From: Oecophyllibacter saccharovorans
Lineage (GTDB): Bacteria > Pseudomonadota > Alphaproteobacteria > Acetobacterales > Acetobacteraceae
Direction: 5' to 3'
DNA length: 64,000 bases
NCBI RefSeq assembly: GCF_006542375.1
Contig: NZ_CP038143.1
Location: forward strand, 1,364,001 to 1,428,000
Part shown: piece after piece, positions 27,588 to 37,179 of the stretch
Layout: each line of letters begins with the position of its first letter
How positions within the stretch are numbered: the stretch's first letter is position 1
Notes under the pieces: generated by a model
Told to the model about the DNA's origin: nothing
What the model saw: the letters and a program-made list of their open reading frames with translations, nothing else
The model's database searches: none
Program-made: the position numbers and the translations under genes

Positions 27588-28565
27588 TCAGTAGCCGCTG
27601 TCAGGTTCCTGGTCGGCCTCATAACCCGGGGTCAGGACGGTCAGCCAGGGATAGCGGCTGTCATAGCTTTGCCCGTTGGCATCGCTGACGCGCCCGGCGC
27701 CATCTGTGGGCACGTGGGTGAGGGCCACGGTGTCATCGACATTGCCGCCGACGATGCTCAGCTGGCGGCCGAAGGGCGGACCGTTTTCATTGACGGACAC
27801 CACGATGCCGCAATGGGCGGGAAAGCCGTAGGGCGTGGGCAGCATGGAATAGGTGATGTTGGCGCTGCGCCCGCGACCGACACAGAGCAGGTCACCCAGC
27901 CGCGGCGCATAGGTTGCGGGATTCTGCGCGCCCAGCCCCGGCACGCTGCCGCTGGCAGCCGCGTTGATGTAGGTTGCGTGGTTGGGGGAATAGGCAAAGC
28001 GGTCATTGGCGCCGGCCACGCGCATGACATAGGAGATGAACGCTGCCGACCAGGCGTAATTGCCGTCATGCGCGGCATCGAAAAGCTGCCCGTCCGCCGT
28101 GGTGCGGCCGGTGTAGCTGGCTTCATTCTCGTAAGGGTCCTGGCCGATCCACCAGTATTCACCCACACGCTGCCACAGCCCCGGCAGGCGCTCGGGCTTC
28201 ATGGCAGGCGTGCTGGGCTCGGGGCGGTTATGGGGGTCTTCATCAGCCACGGGCGTGCCGAACAGCCGCCATTCACGCAGGGCGATGGCCGCGGCGTCCT
28301 GGCGGTTGAAAGGCGTGAAGTTGCGCGTGGCGAAATCAGGCACGCGCTGGCTGTAGCCCACAGCCCCTGTCGCGCCGTTGCTGTACTGCGCCATGGGCGT
28401 ACGCGCTGGCGCAGCGGCGGGCTGCGGCTGGGGCGTGCAGCCGGGCAGCAGCACCAGGCCGGCCAGTCCGAGCCCAGCAAGTCCCAGCCCCGGCAGTCCT
28501 GCGCCCGGCAGGGTTGAGCGGTTGGTGGAAAGGCGGTGGGGCTTGGAAAGGCTGGGGGCCGTCAT
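27588..28565 (-). CDS. DUF2272 domain lipoprotein
   Basis: Predicted outer-membrane or periplasmic lipoprotein of 325 residues. The N-terminus has a GLAGLG-rich hydrophobic stretch ending in a lipobox LLPGC (Cys about 43). The DUF2272 domain holds NYAWSAAFISYVMRVAG, FAYSPNHATYI, APRLGDLLCVGR and HCGIVVSV, giving conserved Cys and His residues reminiscent of CHAP/NlpC-type hydrolases. I infer a cell-wall-associated role but no activity is established from the sequence. A GGAGA site supports the ATG at 28565. Confidence 0.85.
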   Translation of the reverse strand: MTAPSLSKPHRLSTNRSTLPGAGLPGLGLAGLGLAGLVLLPGCTPQPQPAAAPARTPMAQYSNGATGAVGYSQRVPDFATRNFTPFNRQDAAAIALREWRLFGTPVADEDPHNRPEPSTPAMKPERLPGLWQRVGEYWWIGQDPYENEASYTGRTTADGQLFDAAHDGNYAWSAAFISYVMRVAGANDRFAYSPNHATYINAAASGSVPGLGAQNPATYAPRLGDLLCVGRGRSANITYSMLPTPYGFPAHCGIVVSVNENGPPFGRQLSIVGGNVDDTVALTHVPTDGAGRVSDANGQSYDSRYPWLTVLTPGYEADQEPDSGY

Positions 28566-28863
28566 GCAGCGTTCTCCGGTTGGGCTGCTCTGAGGATACG
28601 GGCAGCGGGCTTGAAGTGAGACTTCATTGCAGTTTCTTTAAAGGGTGACTAAGGCGGGGAAAGAGCCCCTTCGTCAAGCCCTGCCTGCCAGCGGAAAGCG
28701 GCCTGACAAGCCGGAGCGGCCTCAGGCAGCTTTCTACGCAATACTTACATAGAGAACGGGCGGCTCCGCGGAACCGCACGTTTCAGGACCGGTATGGTCA
28801 GGACCCCACACCGGATTTTTATTTTCCCCTGCCTCGCTTCAGGCGACGGGTTGCTTTCAGCGT
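28566..28863. other. Intergenic region between aldo/keto reductase and the lipoprotein gene
   Basis: 298 bp with no supported gene. It contains an inverted repeat GCCTGA (28700-28705) / TCAGGC (28722-28727) enclosing a shorter GCC/GGC stem, which could end the minus-strand reductase transcript, and a self-complementary CGG-rich segment near 28764-28779. No tRNA or known RNA family was recognised. Confidence 0.35.
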
Positions 28864-29853
28864 TCAGCCCTGGCTGCGGTTCGGCGGGGCCATGAAGGTG
28901 GGCTCGATGTCGTTGGGGACGTATTTCCGGACGATCTCCTCGACAGCCTGGTTCTCCTGAGGGGTCATCGTCCAGTTGAAAACCTGCGCGACACCGTCGA
29001 TCTGCTCAGGCTTGCGTGCGCCCCAGAGAGCGATGTCAGGGCCCTGGTCGAGCACCCAGCGAATGGCGAAGGCCATGACCGAGACGCCCCGCTTGTCAGC
29101 CAGCGCCTTGATGGCGTCCACCGCGGCGAGATAATTCGCGAAAGCCGGCGCCTGGAACTTCGGGTCACCCGAGCGCAGGTCGGTATCGGGGAAGCGGCTG
29201 TCCTTGTTCATCTTGCCGGTCAGCAGGCCACGGCAGATCGGGCCATAGCACAGGACGTCCATGTCATGTTTTTCAGCGTAAGGGATGATCTCGCGCTTGG
29301 TGGCCTGCTCGAAGATGTTGAAAGGCGACTGAACGGTGGAAAGCGGCGCTGCCTGCCGGAAGATGTCCATCTGCTCGGGGGAGTAGTTGCTGACCCCCAG
29401 GGCGCGGATCTTGCCTTCCTCGTGGAGCTTCTGGAGCTCGCGGGCCGTCTCCTCGATGGGCGTGTTGGCATCAGGCCAGTGGACCTGCTCAAGATCAATG
29501 ACGTCAACGCGCAGGCGGCGCAGGGAATCCTCCACCTCCTGGCGGATGCGCGCCGGGCTTGAATCGCGCCAGACCTTGCCGTTGTCCCATTTCAGGCCGA
29601 GCTTGGTGGCGATATAGGGCTTGTCAGCCACATCGGCTAGCGCACGGCCCACGACTTCCTCCGAATGACCGAAGCCGTAGACAGGCGCGGTATCAATGAG
29701 GTTGATGCCTTCCTCAAGCGCGCGGTGGATGGTGCGGATGCCGGCCTCGTCATCGGGCCCGCCCCACATCCAGCCACCGATGGCCCAGGTGCCGAGGGCA
29801 ACGCGCGTGACGGGCTTGTCGAGCCCCCGGATCATGATCTTATTGGCGTCCAT
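28864..29853 (-). CDS. Aldo/keto reductase
   Basis: NAD(P)H-dependent oxidoreductase with the (beta/alpha)8 fold. 329 residues carrying the catalytic tetrad in LIDTAPVYGFGHSEE (Asp, Tyr), IATKLGL (Lys) and EQVHWPD (His). It resembles the AKR11-type general stress/polyol reductases, a group including acetic acid bacterial glycerol and ketoaldehyde reductases, but the substrate cannot be assigned. An AGGAAG site precedes the ATG at 29853. Its promoter shares a 281-bp divergent region with the COG0523 GTPase gene. Confidence 0.92.
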   Translation of the reverse strand: MDANKIMIRGLDKPVTRVALGTWAIGGWMWGGPDDEAGIRTIHRALEEGINLIDTAPVYGFGHSEEVVGRALADVADKPYIATKLGLKWDNGKVWRDSSPARIRQEVEDSLRRLRVDVIDLEQVHWPDANTPIEETARELQKLHEEGKIRALGVSNYSPEQMDIFRQAAPLSTVQSPFNIFEQATKREIIPYAEKHDMDVLCYGPICRGLLTGKMNKDSRFPDTDLRSGDPKFQAPAFANYLAAVDAIKALADKRGVSVMAFAIRWVLDQGPDIALWGARKPEQIDGVAQVFNWTMTPQENQAVEEIVRKYVPNDIEPTFMAPPNRSQG

Positions 29854-29990
29854 GGGATCTTCCTTTCTGGCTTTCTGGTCTGGCTTTCTGATGTGAGGTC
29901 GCCGTCTTGCAAGCGGGGCTTGTGGAGACGGTCAGGGTGGGAAAGCGATAACGTGGTGACCCTTTCGAGTTTGGACCGCCGCGTTCTGAA

Positions 29991-30030
29991 CGCAAGCGGG
30001 CGAAGAGATTTTTCTCCCCTCCCGCTTGCG
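29991..30030. repeat. 10-bp inverted repeat in the divergent promoter region
   Basis: CGCAAGCGGG (29991-30000) and CCCGCTTGCG (30021-30030) are perfect complements separated by 20 bp that contain a smaller GAG/CTC pair around a T-rich loop. It could be an operator or a leader hairpin of the downstream GTPase gene. The same spacer also has repeats of CTTTCTGG near 29868-29890. Confidence 0.55.
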
Positions 30031-30134
30031 CGACGGCTATGCAGCCGGGTTCAGGACGTGTGAGACTGTGACCTGTCCAGGCGCTTTCACAGAGGGGCTT
30101 TCAAGGGGCCCTTTCAAACAGGAGACGGTTTTTC

Positions 30135-31280
30135 ATGACTTCCCCCTCTGCTTCCCCTTCAGAAACTGTCTCTTCAGAAACCTCTGGTGAGAGCGGGGCC
30201 CTCGCTTCCGCGGAGGGCAAGGTGCCTGTCACCGTGCTGACGGGATTTCTGGGGGCGGGCAAGACCACGCTGCTCAACCACATCCTGACCGCCGAGCATG
30301 GACGGAAATACGCCGTGGTGGTCAATGAGTTCGGCGAGCTCGGGATCGACAATGACCTCGTTGTCGATGCGGATGAGGAAGTGTTCGAGATGAACAACGG
30401 TTGCATCTGCTGCACCGTGCGCGGCGATCTGATCCGTGTCATGGGGCGCCTGCTGCGCAAGAAAGACCGTTTTGACGGCATCATCGTCGAGACGACCGGC
30501 CTTGCAGACCCCGCCCCGGTGGCCCAGACCTTCTTCGTTGATGAAACGGTCCGCGACAAGGCGCGGCTGGATGCGGTGGTGACGGTCGTGGATGCCGTCA
30601 ACGGGCTGGAGACGCTCAAGCAGCAGCCTGAAGCGATCAACCAGATCGCCTTTGCCGATGTGATCATCCTCAACAAATGCGATCTCGCAAGTGAAGCGCA
30701 GCAGCAGGCGATGTTCCGCGCCATCCGGCAGCTCAACAGCGTGGCCCCTGTGCACAAGGCCGTGCGCGGCGATGTCCGGCTGACCGATGTGCTTGACCGC
30801 GGGGGCTTCGACCTCAACCGCGCGCTTGCCAACATGCCGGCCTTTCTCGAGGAGGGGGAAGGCGCGCATCACCACGCCCACGAGCCCCCGCATGATCATG
30901 AACACGACCATGACTGTCAGGCCCATGGCTGCACGCAGGACCATGATCACGCCCATGACCATATCAGCGACTCAGGCATCAGCAGCCATTCCTTCACGCT
31001 TACCGAGCCGCTGGATGAAAAGCGCTTTCAGGCCTGGATCGGCCTGCTGCTGCAGGAGAAGGGCGCTGACATCCTGCGTGCCAAGGGCATCCTCCATTTC
31101 AGGGGAGAGCCGCGACGCTTCGTTTTCCAGGCCGTGCACATGATGGCTGAAGGCGGTTTCCTGCCGCCTGCCAAGGGAGGCGGGAAGGGCGGGGATGAAA
31201 CGTCACGCCTGGTCTTCATCGGCCGCCATCTCAACGGGGCTGAGCTCCAGCGCGGTTTTGAGCGCTGCGTGGCAGCCTGA
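30135..31280 (+). CDS. COG0523 (CobW/ZNG1-type) metal-chaperone GTPase
   Basis: G3E-family GTPase thought to insert zinc or another metal into client enzymes. 381 residues: P-loop GFLGAGKTT at 37-45, metal-binding CICC at 90-93, the VETTGLADP switch, the NKCD base motif, a His/Asp-rich segment at about 228-262 (HHHAHEPPHDHEHDHD), then a CobW C-terminal domain. The His-rich loop and CXCC favour Zn2+. A WD40 gene follows after 47 bp and two CDF metal exporters lie just beyond. No Zur-like operator was evident upstream. Confidence 0.92.
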   Translation: MTSPSASPSETVSSETSGESGALASAEGKVPVTVLTGFLGAGKTTLLNHILTAEHGRKYAVVVNEFGELGIDNDLVVDADEEVFEMNNGCICCTVRGDLIRVMGRLLRKKDRFDGIIVETTGLADPAPVAQTFFVDETVRDKARLDAVVTVVDAVNGLETLKQQPEAINQIAFADVIILNKCDLASEAQQQAMFRAIRQLNSVAPVHKAVRGDVRLTDVLDRGGFDLNRALANMPAFLEEGEGAHHHAHEPPHDHEHDHDCQAHGCTQDHDHAHDHISDSGISSHSFTLTEPLDEKRFQAWIGLLLQEKGADILRAKGILHFRGEPRRFVFQAVHMMAEGGFLPPAKGGGKGGDETSRLVFIGRHLNGAELQRGFERCVAA

Positions 31281-31327
31281 AACAATAACAATAAAAGTTC
31301 CGCTGGACCGATCAGGACCCATAACCC

Positions 31328-32473
31328 ATGCCCGCCCCATCAATGCCCTCAATGCCTGACACGCCTTCTGCCCCGCCTTCCCTGCTGCAGCACAGAGGGG
31401 CGGAGCGGCGTTACGACAGCCCGATCGTTGCTACCGCTGCCAGCCGGGACGGCCAGAGCCTGTGCGCCCTGACCGCCGATGGTGAGGCGGTGCTGGTCAA
31501 CTGTGAAAAACTGCGCCAGTCTGAGGAATGGCAGGTGGTTGAGCTGCACGAGGGCGGGATCTGCCTGGCCACCGACAGCCAGCCAGGCAGCTTCCTCAGC
31601 GGTGGTGAAGACGGGCGGGTCATGCGCCTGCAGGCGGACGGACGCTCTGAAGAGCTGCACAAGGGGCGCGGCTGGGTGGATTGCGTGGCCAGCACGCCGG
31701 GCAACATCGCCTTCTCGGTCAAAAAGGACGTCCATCTGTGCAACGCCGCAGGGGATGAGACCCTCAAGGTGCTGCCCCATCCCTCCGCCCTGAGCGGGCT
31801 GGCCTTTGACGCCAAGGGGCGCAGGCTGGCGGCTTCCCACTACAATGGCGTCTCGCTCTGGTTCGTGAAATCGCGTGATGCCAAGCCCAGGCTGCTGGAG
31901 TGGAAGGGCAGCCATATCGGCCTGATCATCCATCCCAGGGATGAGGCGGTCGTGACCAGCATGCAGGAAAATGAACTGCATGGCTGGCGCTTGCCTGACG
32001 GGCACAACATGCGCATGAGCGGTTATCCGCGCCAGGTGCGTTCCATGAGCTTCACGCCCAGGGGGCGGTGGCTTGCGACCTCAGGGGCTGACAGTGCCAT
32101 CCTGTGGCCGTTCTTCGGCGGCGGCCCGATGGGCAAGCCCCCGGCGGAATTCGCCCGCCTGCCCGGGCTGTTCGTAACCTGCGTGGCCGCCCACCCGCGC
32201 GAGGAGATCCTGGCCATCGGCTATGAGGACGGCACGCTCGTCCTCGCTGAAACCGCCGGCCTGCCTGATGACGACACGCCCCGCCTATTGCCCCTGTGCC
32301 AGGGCGCGCGCAGTGGCGGGGTCGCGCGTGGCGCCATCTCTACGCTGGCTTTTTCAGCAGGCGGGGAAATGCTGATGTTCGGCACCGAAGAGGGATATGT
32401 GGGCGTGCTTGATCTGTCGGCAGGTGCGCAGGCTGCCCCTGCAAGTTCACCTTCTGGTTCAGCGCCGGTCTGA
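31328..32473 (+). CDS. WD40 repeat protein
   Basis: 381-residue protein of WD40-type beta-propeller repeats (blade ends such as SGGEDGRVMRL, LAASHYNGVSLW, LATSGADSAILW, LAIGYEDGTLVL, MFGTEEGYVGVL), probably seven blades, with a Pro/Ser-rich N-terminus and no signal peptide. Likely a cytoplasmic interaction scaffold. Its place after the COG0523 GTPase suggests a role linked to metal handling; this is inference from context. The last 15 bp overlap the convergent CDF gene. Confidence 0.85.
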   Translation: MPAPSMPSMPDTPSAPPSLLQHRGAERRYDSPIVATAASRDGQSLCALTADGEAVLVNCEKLRQSEEWQVVELHEGGICLATDSQPGSFLSGGEDGRVMRLQADGRSEELHKGRGWVDCVASTPGNIAFSVKKDVHLCNAAGDETLKVLPHPSALSGLAFDAKGRRLAASHYNGVSLWFVKSRDAKPRLLEWKGSHIGLIIHPRDEAVVTSMQENELHGWRLPDGHNMRMSGYPRQVRSMSFTPRGRWLATSGADSAILWPFFGGGPMGKPPAEFARLPGLFVTCVAAHPREEILAIGYEDGTLVLAETAGLPDDDTPRLLPLCQGARSGGVARGAISTLAFSAGGEMLMFGTEEGYVGVLDLSAGAQAAPASSPSGSAPV

Positions 32474-33436
32474 AGGCGCCTGGAGCTGGGGCGTGAGGAG
32501 GCGGTATTCCCGTCGCCATGACGGCCGGTCCGGCCGCGGAGGCGGGGGAAGATCGTGCTTGCTGCGGTGCGGGGGCTCAATGTGGATGGAGATGGTCGCC
32601 CGCCCCAGCTGCTGGCGCAGGGCGCGTTCGATCCGGTTGCAGATCTCATGCGCCTCGATGACCTGCATGTGTTCCGGCACGACGAGGTGGAAATCCAGAA
32701 AAGCTTCGCCGCCGACCTTGCGCATGCGCAGGTCATGGGCTTCGATCGCACCTGCGCCATGGGCCTCGATGGTCTGCCAGACGCGCTCCTTCTCCTGTGG
32801 GTCGGGCGCTGCGTCCAGCAGGCTGGGCATGGACTCGCGCACCATGCCGAAGCCGCTCCACAGCACGTTGAGCGCCACCGCGGTGGAAAGCAGCGGGTCA
32901 AGCCAGAGCCAGCCGGTCAGCGGGATGGCCGCAACGCCCACAACCAGCGCCACGCTGGCCCAGACATCGCTCATCACATGCGCGCCCGAGGTGATCAGGG
33001 CGCGTGAATTGTGCCGCCGCCCGCTCCGCAGCAGGATCTGCGCCCAGACCCAGTTGATGACGCCGGCCGCCCCGTTGAGCGCGACGCCCAGTGCCGCGGT
33101 GTGGAGGGGGTGGGGATGGCGCAGGTCATTTGCTGCGATGAACAGGATGACCAAAGCGGTCAGGATGACCAGCGTGCCTTCGATGATCGACCAGAGATAT
33201 TCCGCCTTGCCGTGGCCGTAGGGATGATCATCGTCAGCGGGGCGGCGCGCCCAGGCGACGGCCCAGAGGGTGCCGAAGGCCGCAATGACGTTCAGCAGGG
33301 TCTCCACTGCGTCAGACAGCAGCGCCCCTGAGCCCGTCACGGCATAGGCGCTGTATTTGACCGTCAGCACGACGAGGCTGACGAGAATGGACAGGCGGGC
33401 GATCCGGAGGCGCAGGTTCATGGCTCGTGATGTCAT
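32459..33436 (-). CDS. Cation diffusion facilitator, FieF-like
   Basis: Proton-coupled efflux of divalent metal (Zn, Fe, Mn or Cd). 325 residues with six membrane segments: SDAVETLLN in the second, DDDHPYGHGKAEY after it, and the second metal-site motif SGAHVMSDVWAS in the fifth. The C-terminal cytoplasmic domain (EAHDLRMRKVGGEAFLDFHLVVPEHM, then HIEP) is of the usual metal-sensing type. It lies 10 bp downstream of a second CDF gene on the same strand, so the two are probably one operon. Confidence 0.93.
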   Translation of the reverse strand: MTSRAMNLRLRIARLSILVSLVVLTVKYSAYAVTGSGALLSDAVETLLNVIAAFGTLWAVAWARRPADDDHPYGHGKAEYLWSIIEGTLVILTALVILFIAANDLRHPHPLHTAALGVALNGAAGVINWVWAQILLRSGRRHNSRALITSGAHVMSDVWASVALVVGVAAIPLTGWLWLDPLLSTAVALNVLWSGFGMVRESMPSLLDAAPDPQEKERVWQTIEAHGAGAIEAHDLRMRKVGGEAFLDFHLVVPEHMQVIEAHEICNRIERALRQQLGRATISIHIEPPHRSKHDLPPPPRPDRPSWRREYRLLTPQLQAPSDRR

Positions 33437-33446
33437 GGTTCAGGAC

Positions 33447-34556
<1,110 letters not shown>

Positions 34557-34688
34557 GGAGAACCGGCAGTGGTGGATGAAGGAGAGCGAGCATGAAACAG
34601 GGTCTTGGGCTCCCTGCTTATCACGGTTGGGTGAAGGGGGAGAAGCCATGGTGAAGCACATCCGTTGTCCTGAGATCCCCGGGGAACC

Positions 34689-34730
34689 AAGGCCCTTACT
34701 TTTGCTTGCTCCCTTCGGGGCGCGGGCCTT
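34689..34730. promoter_or_regulatory. Hairpin in the divergent leader of YqhA-like and CDF genes
   Basis: AAGGCCC (34689-34695) pairs with GGGCCTT (34724-34730), enclosing a smaller CCC-TTC-GGG hairpin. It ends 11 bp before the YqhA-like ATG. It does not match a metal riboswitch I recognise. Confidence 0.35.
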
Positions 34731-34741
34731 AAAGAAAAAGG

Positions 34742-35509
34742 ATGAACAAGTCTTCACACACGCCTTCCGACAGCCGGCCCGAGCGCCAGGCTGATGAAGC
34801 CGCTCTCAAGGCCGCTGCAGTGCCGCCGGATTTTCCGCGTCGCAAGCATCCTGTTTCACGGGCGAAACGCCTTGAAATCCTTTTTGAGCGCCTGTTTTTC
34901 AGCACCCGCTGGTTTGTCGCCCCCATTTATGTCGGGCTGATCGGCGCGCTGGTGATCGTGGTGGGCAAGTTCATGCAGATGCTGGTCCATCTGTTGTTCG
35001 GCTGCTGGTCGCAGAGCTTCGATGAGGTCTCGGTGCAGGTGCTGGACCTGATCGACCTGGCGCTGCTGGCCAATCTGGTGCTGATCGTCATGTTCGCCGG
35101 CTACGAGAATTACGTCTCGCGGCTCGACCTGCGCGAGCACACGGATTTCCCGCGCTGGATGGGCCATGTCACCTTCAGCGACATCAAGATCAAGCTCATG
35201 GCCTCCATCGTCGCCATGTCGGCCATTCATCTGCTCTCGGATTTCGTGCGCGTCGATGAGCTGAGCAACCGCGTGCTGGCCTGGAGCCTGGGCATTCACA
35301 TGGCCTTTGTGGTGTCGGCCGTTCTGATGGCCCTGATGGAGCGGCTGGCCGAATGCCCCGGCTCCAACGCCCAGGCGCAGGAAATCACGGCGCTTGAAGC
35401 GGTGGAGGAAGGCTGGATCGCCCCTGAGCGGGCAGAGCCCCGGCGCAGGGAGGGCCACAGGGAAGAGAGCTGGCGGGAAGAAGGCTGGCGTGAGGGAGAA
35501 GGCCGGTGA
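34742..35509 (+). CDS. YqhA/UPF0114 family membrane protein
   Basis: 255 residues with about four membrane segments and the family hallmark LFERLFFSTRWFVAPIYVGLIGALV near residue 47. The middle segment contains LDLIDLALLANLVLIVMFAGYENYVSR, and VTFSDIKIKLMASIVAMSAIHLL follows. Function in the family is unknown. The C-terminus is a charged, short-repeat tail (REESW/REEGW/REGEG), apparently made by a 15-bp duplication. Its stop overlaps the GTG of the FAD gene by 4 bp. Confidence 0.9.
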   Translation: MNKSSHTPSDSRPERQADEAALKAAAVPPDFPRRKHPVSRAKRLEILFERLFFSTRWFVAPIYVGLIGALVIVVGKFMQMLVHLLFGCWSQSFDEVSVQVLDLIDLALLANLVLIVMFAGYENYVSRLDLREHTDFPRWMGHVTFSDIKIKLMASIVAMSAIHLLSDFVRVDELSNRVLAWSLGIHMAFVVSAVLMALMERLAECPGSNAQAQEITALEAVEEGWIAPERAEPRRREGHREESWREEGWREGEGR

Positions 35510-37179
35510 TCCGCCTCACCAACATCACCCTGCCGCTCGAGCACGGGCCTGAAGCGCTCAAGGAGGCCGTGCTGAAAAAGCTGGGCGTGCTGCCTGATCA
35601 GCTGGTGAGCTGGACGGTTTTCAGGCGCGGCCATGACGCGCGCAAACGCGGCAATATCCAGCTTGTCTATACGGTGGACTGCACTGTCAGTGATGAAGCG
35701 GCCTGTCTGAAGGCTCATGAAAAAGACCCCCATATCCGCAAGGCGCCTGACATGCGCTGGCAGCCGCCCCAGGCCACGCTGCCTGCAGGGGGGCCGCGCC
35801 CTGTGGTGGTGGGGGCGGGGCCGTGCGGGCTGCTGGCAGCGCTGACTCTGGCCCAGGCGGGACTGAAGCCGATCGTGCTTGAGCGCGGACAGGATGTCAG
35901 GACGCGGACTGCTGATACTTTCGCATTGTGGCGCAAATCCGAGTTCACGCCTGAAAGCAATGTGCAGTTCGGCGAGGGAGGAGCAGGCACCTTCTCGGAC
36001 GGCAAGCTTCATTCGGGTGTGTCGGACCCGCGTTACCTGGGCCGCCACGTGCTGGAGGAATTCGTCAAGGCCGGCGCGCCCGAGGAGATCCTCTACCTCT
36101 CAAAGCCCCATATCGGCACTTTCAGGCTTGTCACGGTCGTTCAGTCCCTGCGCGCCCAGATCGAGGCGCTGGGAGGCGAATACCGTTTCGGCACGCGGCT
36201 GGACGGTATCTGCACCGAAGGCGAGGGCGCGGAACGCTGTATCACGGCATTGGAGCTCTCAACGCCCGAGGGGCCGGAACGCCTGCCTGCGCGCGACGTG
36301 ATCCTGGCTGTGGGCCATTCAGCGCGCGATACCTTTGCCATGCTGGACGGCCTGGGTGTCGAGATGAGCACCAAGCCCTTTTCCATCGGTGTGCGGATCG
36401 AGCACCCGCAATCGCTGATCGACGAGGCGCGCTTCGGCCCGCAGGCCGGTCATGAGCTGCTGGGGGCTGCCGATTACAAGCTCGTCCACCACGCGGCCAC
36501 GGGGCGGGGGGTGTATTCCTTCTGCATGTGCCCGGGCGGACAGGTGGTTGCCGCCACTTCGGAGGAAGGGCAGGTCGTCACCAACGGGATGAGCCAGTAT
36601 TCCCGCGCCGAGCGCAATGCCAACAGCGGCATCGTGGTGGAGGTGAAGCCGGGCGTGGATTTCCCCGACACGCCCATGGACGCCATCGCTTTCCAGCGCC
36701 GCTGGGAGCGCGCGGCCTACCAGGCTGGCGGGGGGAACTACCTGGCGCCGGCCCAGCGGGTGGGCGATTTCCTGGCTGGCCGGCCCAGTACAGCGCTGGG
36801 CAGTGTCAAGCCCTCCTACACGCCCGGGGTGACGCCAGCTGACCTGGCGACCTGCCTGCCGCCGGTCGTGGTGGAAAGCCTGCGCGAGGCCCTGCAGGTC
36901 TTTGCCCGCAAGCTCTCGCCCTTCGCCATGGAAGACGCCGTCATGACCGGGGTGGAGACGCGCACTTCCTCTCCCCTGCGCATCGCCCGTGACGGGGCCG
37001 GGCAATCGCCCAACCTGCGGGGGCTGTTTCCGGCCGGGGAAGGCGCCGGCTATGCCGGGGGTATCCTGTCAGCGGGCATTGACGGTATCCGCGCTGCCGA
37101 ATGGGTGGCGGCGTGCTACCAGCCTGAGGGCGCTGAAACTTCTTCTGAGCCGTCTTCCTCTGCCAGTGGCGGGCGGTAG
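35506..37179 (+). CDS. FAD-dependent oxidoreductase (COG2509 type)
   Basis: 557-residue NAD(P)/FAD-binding protein. A roughly 90-residue N-terminal domain (MIRLTNITLPLEHGPEAL) precedes the dinucleotide motif VVVGAGPCGLLAALTLAQAG near residue 98. NVQFGEGGAGTFSDGKLHSG and the C-terminal FPAGEGAGYAGGILSAGIDG are hallmarks of this uncharacterised dehydrogenase family. Start is the GTG at 35506 in a GTGA overlap with the preceding gene. The last 64 bp overlap the convergent MFS gene. Substrate unknown. Confidence 0.9.
   Translation: MIRLTNITLPLEHGPEALKEAVLKKLGVLPDQLVSWTVFRRGHDARKRGNIQLVYTVDCTVSDEAACLKAHEKDPHIRKAPDMRWQPPQATLPAGGPRPVVVGAGPCGLLAALTLAQAGLKPIVLERGQDVRTRTADTFALWRKSEFTPESNVQFGEGGAGTFSDGKLHSGVSDPRYLGRHVLEEFVKAGAPEEILYLSKPHIGTFRLVTVVQSLRAQIEALGGEYRFGTRLDGICTEGEGAERCITALELSTPEGPERLPARDVILAVGHSARDTFAMLDGLGVEMSTKPFSIGVRIEHPQSLIDEARFGPQAGHELLGAADYKLVHHAATGRGVYSFCMCPGGQVVAATSEEGQVVTNGMSQYSRAERNANSGIVVEVKPGVDFPDTPMDAIAFQRRWERAAYQAGGGNYLAPAQRVGDFLAGRPSTALGSVKPSYTPGVTPADLATCLPPVVVESLREALQVFARKLSPFAMEDAVMTGVETRTSSPLRIARDGAGQSPNLRGLFPAGEGAGYAGGILSAGIDGIRAAEWVAACYQPEGAETSSEPSSSASGGR

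Noticed and set aside
34557-34741. Manganese or nickel/cobalt riboswitch ahead of the CDF gene
   Set aside because: I could not match the conserved core of the yybP-ykoY or NiCo classes; only a generic hairpin is visible.
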